In this document: positions 59,678-64,000 of the stretch, one piece after another | Layout of the letters: each line of letters opens with the position of its first letter | Position numbering within the stretch: the first letter of the stretch is position 1 | Source: Circinella umbellata | Taxonomy: Eukaryota; Mucoromycota; Mucoromycetes; Mucorales; Lichtheimiaceae | Assembly: GCA_025093555.1 (NCBI GenBank) | Contig: JAIWNF010000048.1 | Coordinates: forward strand, 124,001 to 188,000 | Length of the DNA stretch: 64,000 nucleotides | Direction: 5' to 3' | Notes under the pieces: generated by a model | Databases searched by the model: none | The model's input: the letters and a program-made list of their open reading frames with translations, nothing else | Told to the model about the DNA's origin: nothing | Program-made: the position numbers and the translations under genes

Positions 59678-62320
59678 TAACAGGAATTTTCTATGTATAC
59701 TGGGATTTAATTATTCCAGCATACAAGTTATTAATATAATTCATCACACTTTGATATTGATGAGAATCATCTAATTGTGACAGGAAAAATAAAAAAAATT
59801 AGTGGTAACAGTATGATTACGGTTGATGACAAATCAAATCGTTTGTAAACGTGATAAAAGAAAGAACGACATTAGACTGTTTCTAGACAGCAGCGAAAAA
59901 AAAAATATTTAAACAATAGAAGCTATCATGGACTTTTTTAAGGTTACTATAGCAACAATTGGACAGAAAAAAATAAAATTTTTAATGCTCAAGACTAATA
60001 GAGCAAGAAGTTTCGCAGGGGGTTGTACCAATGATACCACATTTTCATTAACCTTATTCGCATTGAGTATTTAATTACATTTTCCTGGGTGTTAAGAGAG
60101 AATTATATATGTCATAAACATTTAAAATTTAATACTTTTATAATTAATAATGTTTCTTCTCTATCTGATATATTTTTGATTCATGAAATGTACACGAGAA
60201 GAAGTGATTTTCATATTACTGTCATAGTCGAATTTATTTATGAAAAACAAAAGTCCGATAGTCAGATTAAAAAAAATGCATGATTCTTCTATTTATTTGT
60301 TTCGAGTAGGATGGAATAGACTATAAATCGTGTTAGCTACTGAGCGAATATATGGTAGAATAAGGTCTATAGAATAGTTCAACTTGATGGAAAGTCACAA
60401 TTCTCGATTGCTTCAAGTTTTTATAAAATTTAGCTCGCCTTTTACGTAATCAAAAACCATCTGAAATATTATACAAACTCTGCGGGAAAAAAAAAGGCCT
60501 GGGCGTTCTTGTCACTGGATACATTTAGACTTTTAACAGGTCTGTTGCTAACCCAAGCAAAATATATTCATGAACACCATTGTTCATATTTCGATAGAAA
60601 AGAAAGCTATGGATAATAATACTTCAAGAAAGACTTAACAACATACGGGTAATTATAGTTAAATGCTTCTATAGTTGCGCTCCTGTATGATCTTTATATT
60701 TATAAAAATATGAAAAAAAAAAGGTATTGAATATGGGAACACTAGTATTTTTGTAACAAATGATCATGGCGCAGTGACCCTTAAAAAAAAGCTTATAATA
60801 CACTGTACGTAAAGAATATAGGACGACTATTACCCACAAGTGCCTATAAGTCATTTTAAATAAAAACGTCACATTCTTTGTAGCTAGTCTATATCGTTTA
60901 TATAATATCTATATTCACCCAACATCCGAATTGTTGTTTTTTGTAAACGGTTTTTGAATTTTATTATTTTTATTTCGGTAGATCTTATTGCCACATACAA
61001 GAAGTAAATAAAAAAAAGTATCATGCGAACAACGATCCACCCCAATCGAAATAGTAGACTGAACGTTAAAAATCACTTTTTAGCAATCAACTAATTACAC
61101 TTATAGAATATTTAAAATTGCTTATAGTAGTTCAAACATAATAACTTATAAAAAATGCACGAACATATCCCACGGAAAAGTTTTAGTGTTCTGGGAAATT
61201 AAGGAGCTTAGTGTGTTTTTTTATGCTAAATTGGGTCACCAAAAATATAAATGCAACCTTTATTGGTACGTTTCATAAAGACTTTTTCCATTGTACGTAT
61301 CAAATTGTTATTTCCATATCATTCTTTATTTGTTTATATATTTTTAGTTACCATTCATCATCATTATAATGCCAAGATAAATGTACAAAATTCTTTTATT
61401 AAAAAGTATATAGAATGATAATGAGTCTCTTATTTAAAAAATCCCCCTAAATTTTTTTTTCTATTTGTATCTCGTAATCGTTTAAATAGCATTAAAAACG
61501 TATTATAAAGTAAAAACAACTTTCTTTTTTCTATATTGTTACACAAGTAATCTAAATTACTGGTAAGAAAATCCACGTTTTCCCATATACTATATAACTT
61601 TTTTGTGGAGCAGGTGTCTTTTTTGTTTCCTTTTCATAATGAAAAACTTGAATATAAGTTGTGTTGACAACATTGCAGCAATTCTTTTATAATAATAATA
61701 AATACCTGCGAAGCAATTACTGTAAAAAAAAAACATAAGTTTAGTTGATGGGAAGATAAAAAAAAAAAACTAAGGGGGGGAGGGTGAGAAGTATAAAATA
61801 TACATTTACGGGATAAGATCCGAATAACATAAAATGAGTGGATAGGCTGTCCAAGGTAAATACTTAAAAAGACGCGTGTTCTTTATTTCTTTAGTGTAAC
61901 ATGCTCTTTATTTTGTTATTGCCATGTTTTTTTCTCTTTGTTTTTTATTATTATGACTATGTACAGTATTAAACTACAAGGTATTTTTTTTTTATTTCCT
62001 TAGCAATAAAATAGTTATAATAGTTAGATAAAGTATATAATAATTAATAATATCAATAATAAAAATTGATATTGAAGTTTATAATATAGTGATAAAATTA
62101 TATATGTGTGCGTGGAAGGTAGTCCCGCAGTTTTGTTGCGACAAGTAAAAAGTTTCATGCAAAAAAAAGTCAGGTCAGGTGAACATTTCCCACAAAAAAA
62201 TAAATATAATTTAGAACTTCTTCCCACATTCTTTTTTTTTATCTCTTTCTTTCACTTCTTTTTGATGCATTTTATTTTCTATTATTAAAAATATAAGCAT
62301 ATCAGTTTATTATTATTATC
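59678..62320. other. Long AT-rich intergenic region
   Basis: About 2.6 kb with only short frames (e.g. 60089-60283 plus) of AT-driven composition. No tRNA or repeat was recognised. The last few hundred bases should hold the promoter of the PSP1-domain gene. Confidence 0.45.
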
Positions 62321-63872
62321 ATGGCTGCTTTACTTCCATCTTATATTTTATCTGATACGGGATCTGAATCATCTTTAACAAGCTCCCCAACCACCCCTGT
62401 TGCTGAATCTTGGCTTGACAAGCCTACCATTGATCTTGATTTTATTGATTTAGATGATAATATTATTACAAAAACACCTACGTCTGTCACAAAAAACGCC
62501 AGAACAACAGCTGAAAAAACAGCTACTATCGAAACCAATAGCAATAAAATGCCACTATTGCCTTCATTACTTTCATCCAAAGCAACACCTTTACCATTAC
62601 CTCATTCTCCATGGTCAATGACATCCTCTTATCCTCCTAGTGCTTTTTGGTCTTCTACTATTTGGAATAATAGTATTGCTTCACCGACATCACCCACTTT
62701 ACAACATCAACCAAGACGTCAAAGCATGATACATTATGAAAATAATAATAATAATTATAGATCGGGTCAAAGAAGACAGTCGGACTTTATGGGGGACGGA
62801 CCACGCCGATTTTCAACCACTTCATCATCGCCCGACAAAAAAATCTGGAGAACAGATGATTTTCTTTCAGAGCAACAAACACCACCACTTTCGTAAGTTA
62901 TTAATTAATCATCCGATTATTATTTTCTTATTATGTATAGTATGTTACTAATAATAATAATAAATGATTTGTACTATTAATTTGTTAGTCGAGTTCCTCT
63001 TACTTGCACTAATGGAACCAATAATAGTATTACAGCCCAAAATGAATTAAGTCCTGAATTGTTACAACATATTGATGATTATTTTAGTCCAACAGGAACG
63101 ATTGGTGTTACTGCTCGTTCATGTCCTTCCCCCTCTCCGCCACTCTCTTCATCATTTTCAACAACACGAACAATCAATTCAACATCAACATTTCCCCCTA
63201 CTTTAATTACGACAAATAATAACAATTTAACTTCTTCTTCTGCTACTATTGGTGGTGATGATACACTTAGCATGGGCAAAGGAATACCTCTACACCAACT
63301 TGCACCCACAACAAAATTATTCATGGTGGAATTAACACATGGTACTAAACCTGAAGTGTTTTATATAAATAATATTGAAGAAGAAAATGAAATGGTACAA
63401 ATGGATGATTTGGTGATTGTTGAAGCGGATCGTGGACATGATTTGGGTAAAATCATTTCATCTGATATGTCAATGGATGATTTCTCATCAGATTTGGTAG
63501 TACGTCGTCTCTATCGACTTGCAACGGAAGCAGAAATTGCTACTTTACCTTCAAAGACACACGATGAAGCCAAAGCGTTATTAGTATGCCAATCCAAAAT
63601 TAAAGAAAAGGGTTTACCTATGCAAGTGATTAGTGCTGAATATCAATGGTAAAAATTTCACCCTTTTCTTTTTATCGCATACTAATCAATGAATTAAAAA
63701 AAAAAGAAGTTACTAACTAGAGCAACTATTATTATCATTATTCAGGGATCGTCGCAAATTAACTTTTCATTTTATAGCAGAAGAAAGAGTAGATTTTAGA
63801 GAACTTGTAAGAGAATTATTCAAATTATATAAAACACGTATTTGGATGTGTGCTGCAAAACATCCTTACTGA
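62321..63872 (+). CDS. PSP1-domain protein
   Basis: Homologue of budding yeast Psp1 and its bacterial relatives, a family linked to mRNA/translation control and suppression of polymerase-alpha defects in yeast. Exons: 62321-62892, 62989-63648, 63746-63872, giving 452 aa. Residues 1-300 are Ser/Thr/Pro/Asn-rich and disordered with RRQS and RRFS phospho-site-like motifs. The PSP1 C-terminal domain spans about 301-452: [16 protein letters not shown], then [16 protein letters not shown], the [20 protein letters not shown] helix, and [20 protein letters not shown]. Splitting of the W-D-R junction across the last intron preserves the family's conserved F-x-A-E-x-R-V-D-F-R-x-L-V-R-x-L block. The start is the first ATG, after an AT-rich leader. 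Confidence 0.9.
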
Positions 63873-64000
63873 AGAAAAATTATTGGTCTCTTTTGACTTT
63901 ATTATTTTTTAAGTTTATGCGTTTTCTTTTTTTTTTTTTTGTCGTTTACTTTGTTTATTTGTTTGTTCGTTGTAGTGACCAAGTACATAAATCATAACCT
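63873..64000. other. 3' flank of the PSP1 gene
   Basis: T-rich downstream sequence, probably the 3' UTR. The window ends here. Confidence 0.5.

Noticed and set aside
1..64000. CRISPR array, rRNA operon or complete LTR retrotransposon
   Set aside because: No regular repeat-spacer pattern, rRNA-like sequence or pair of long direct terminal repeats with reverse transcriptase was found.

Overview
The window is AT-rich nuclear DNA from a filamentous fungus, most likely of the Mucorales (Mucoromycota). The evidence is the many short GT-AG introns (roughly 50-200 nt), the two CotH-family surface protein genes, the fungal Zn2Cys6 factor, the BICRA/GLTSCR1-like SWI/SNF subunit, and the polyQ/polyN-rich proteins. 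I rebuilt gene models by hand. Where I give an exon list, the exon lengths were added up and keep frame unless stated otherwise.

Layout. 1-2.9 kb: 3' part of an SMN1-like 5'-nucleotidase (+). 3-13 kb: a poorly conserved, transposon-rich stretch holding a TA-flanked pogo-like MITE, broken KDZ-like coding DNA, a broken Crypton-type tyrosine recombinase lying between two inverted copies of an unknown gene family, and a 210-bp tandem duplication. 13.2-14.7 kb: 3' half of a RING/SNF2 (ULS1-like) translocase with an in-frame stop. 15-18.3 kb: complete DNA topoisomerase I (+). 18.6-23.2 kb: large Zn2Cys6 transcription factor (-). 25.4-26.1 kb: SHG1/BOD1-like COMPASS subunit (+). 26.4-28.2 kb: MFS sugar porter (-). 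29-33 kb: small lineage-specific genes. 33.3-35.5 kb: GLTSCR1-domain protein (+). 36-38.4 kb and 48.2-50.8 kb: two CotH paralogues (-), separated by 10 kb of nested palindromic repeats and transposase remnants. 52.3-55.7 kb: Pex8-like protein (-) with an apparent 1-nt frameshift. 56.6-58.9 kb: monocarboxylate-type MFS transporter (-). 62.3-63.9 kb: PSP1-domain protein (+).

How the genes relate. There is no metabolic cluster. Housekeeping genes (topoisomerase, chromatin and transcription factors, transporters) flank two accessory zones. The first accessory zone (about 3-14.7 kb) ends in the truncated SNF2-family gene. The second separates the CotH duplicates; it holds four copies of one unknown family arranged + - + -, and each neighbouring pair forms a long palindrome.

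Most notable observations: a candidate 2-nt micro-exon in the monocarboxylate-type transporter, which is the only way I found to keep its frame and give the expected Trp-Gly-Val join; a palindrome with arms of about 719 bp at 46.2-47.7 kb, mirrored by another at 39.35-41.0 kb; and the decaying SNF2 gene.
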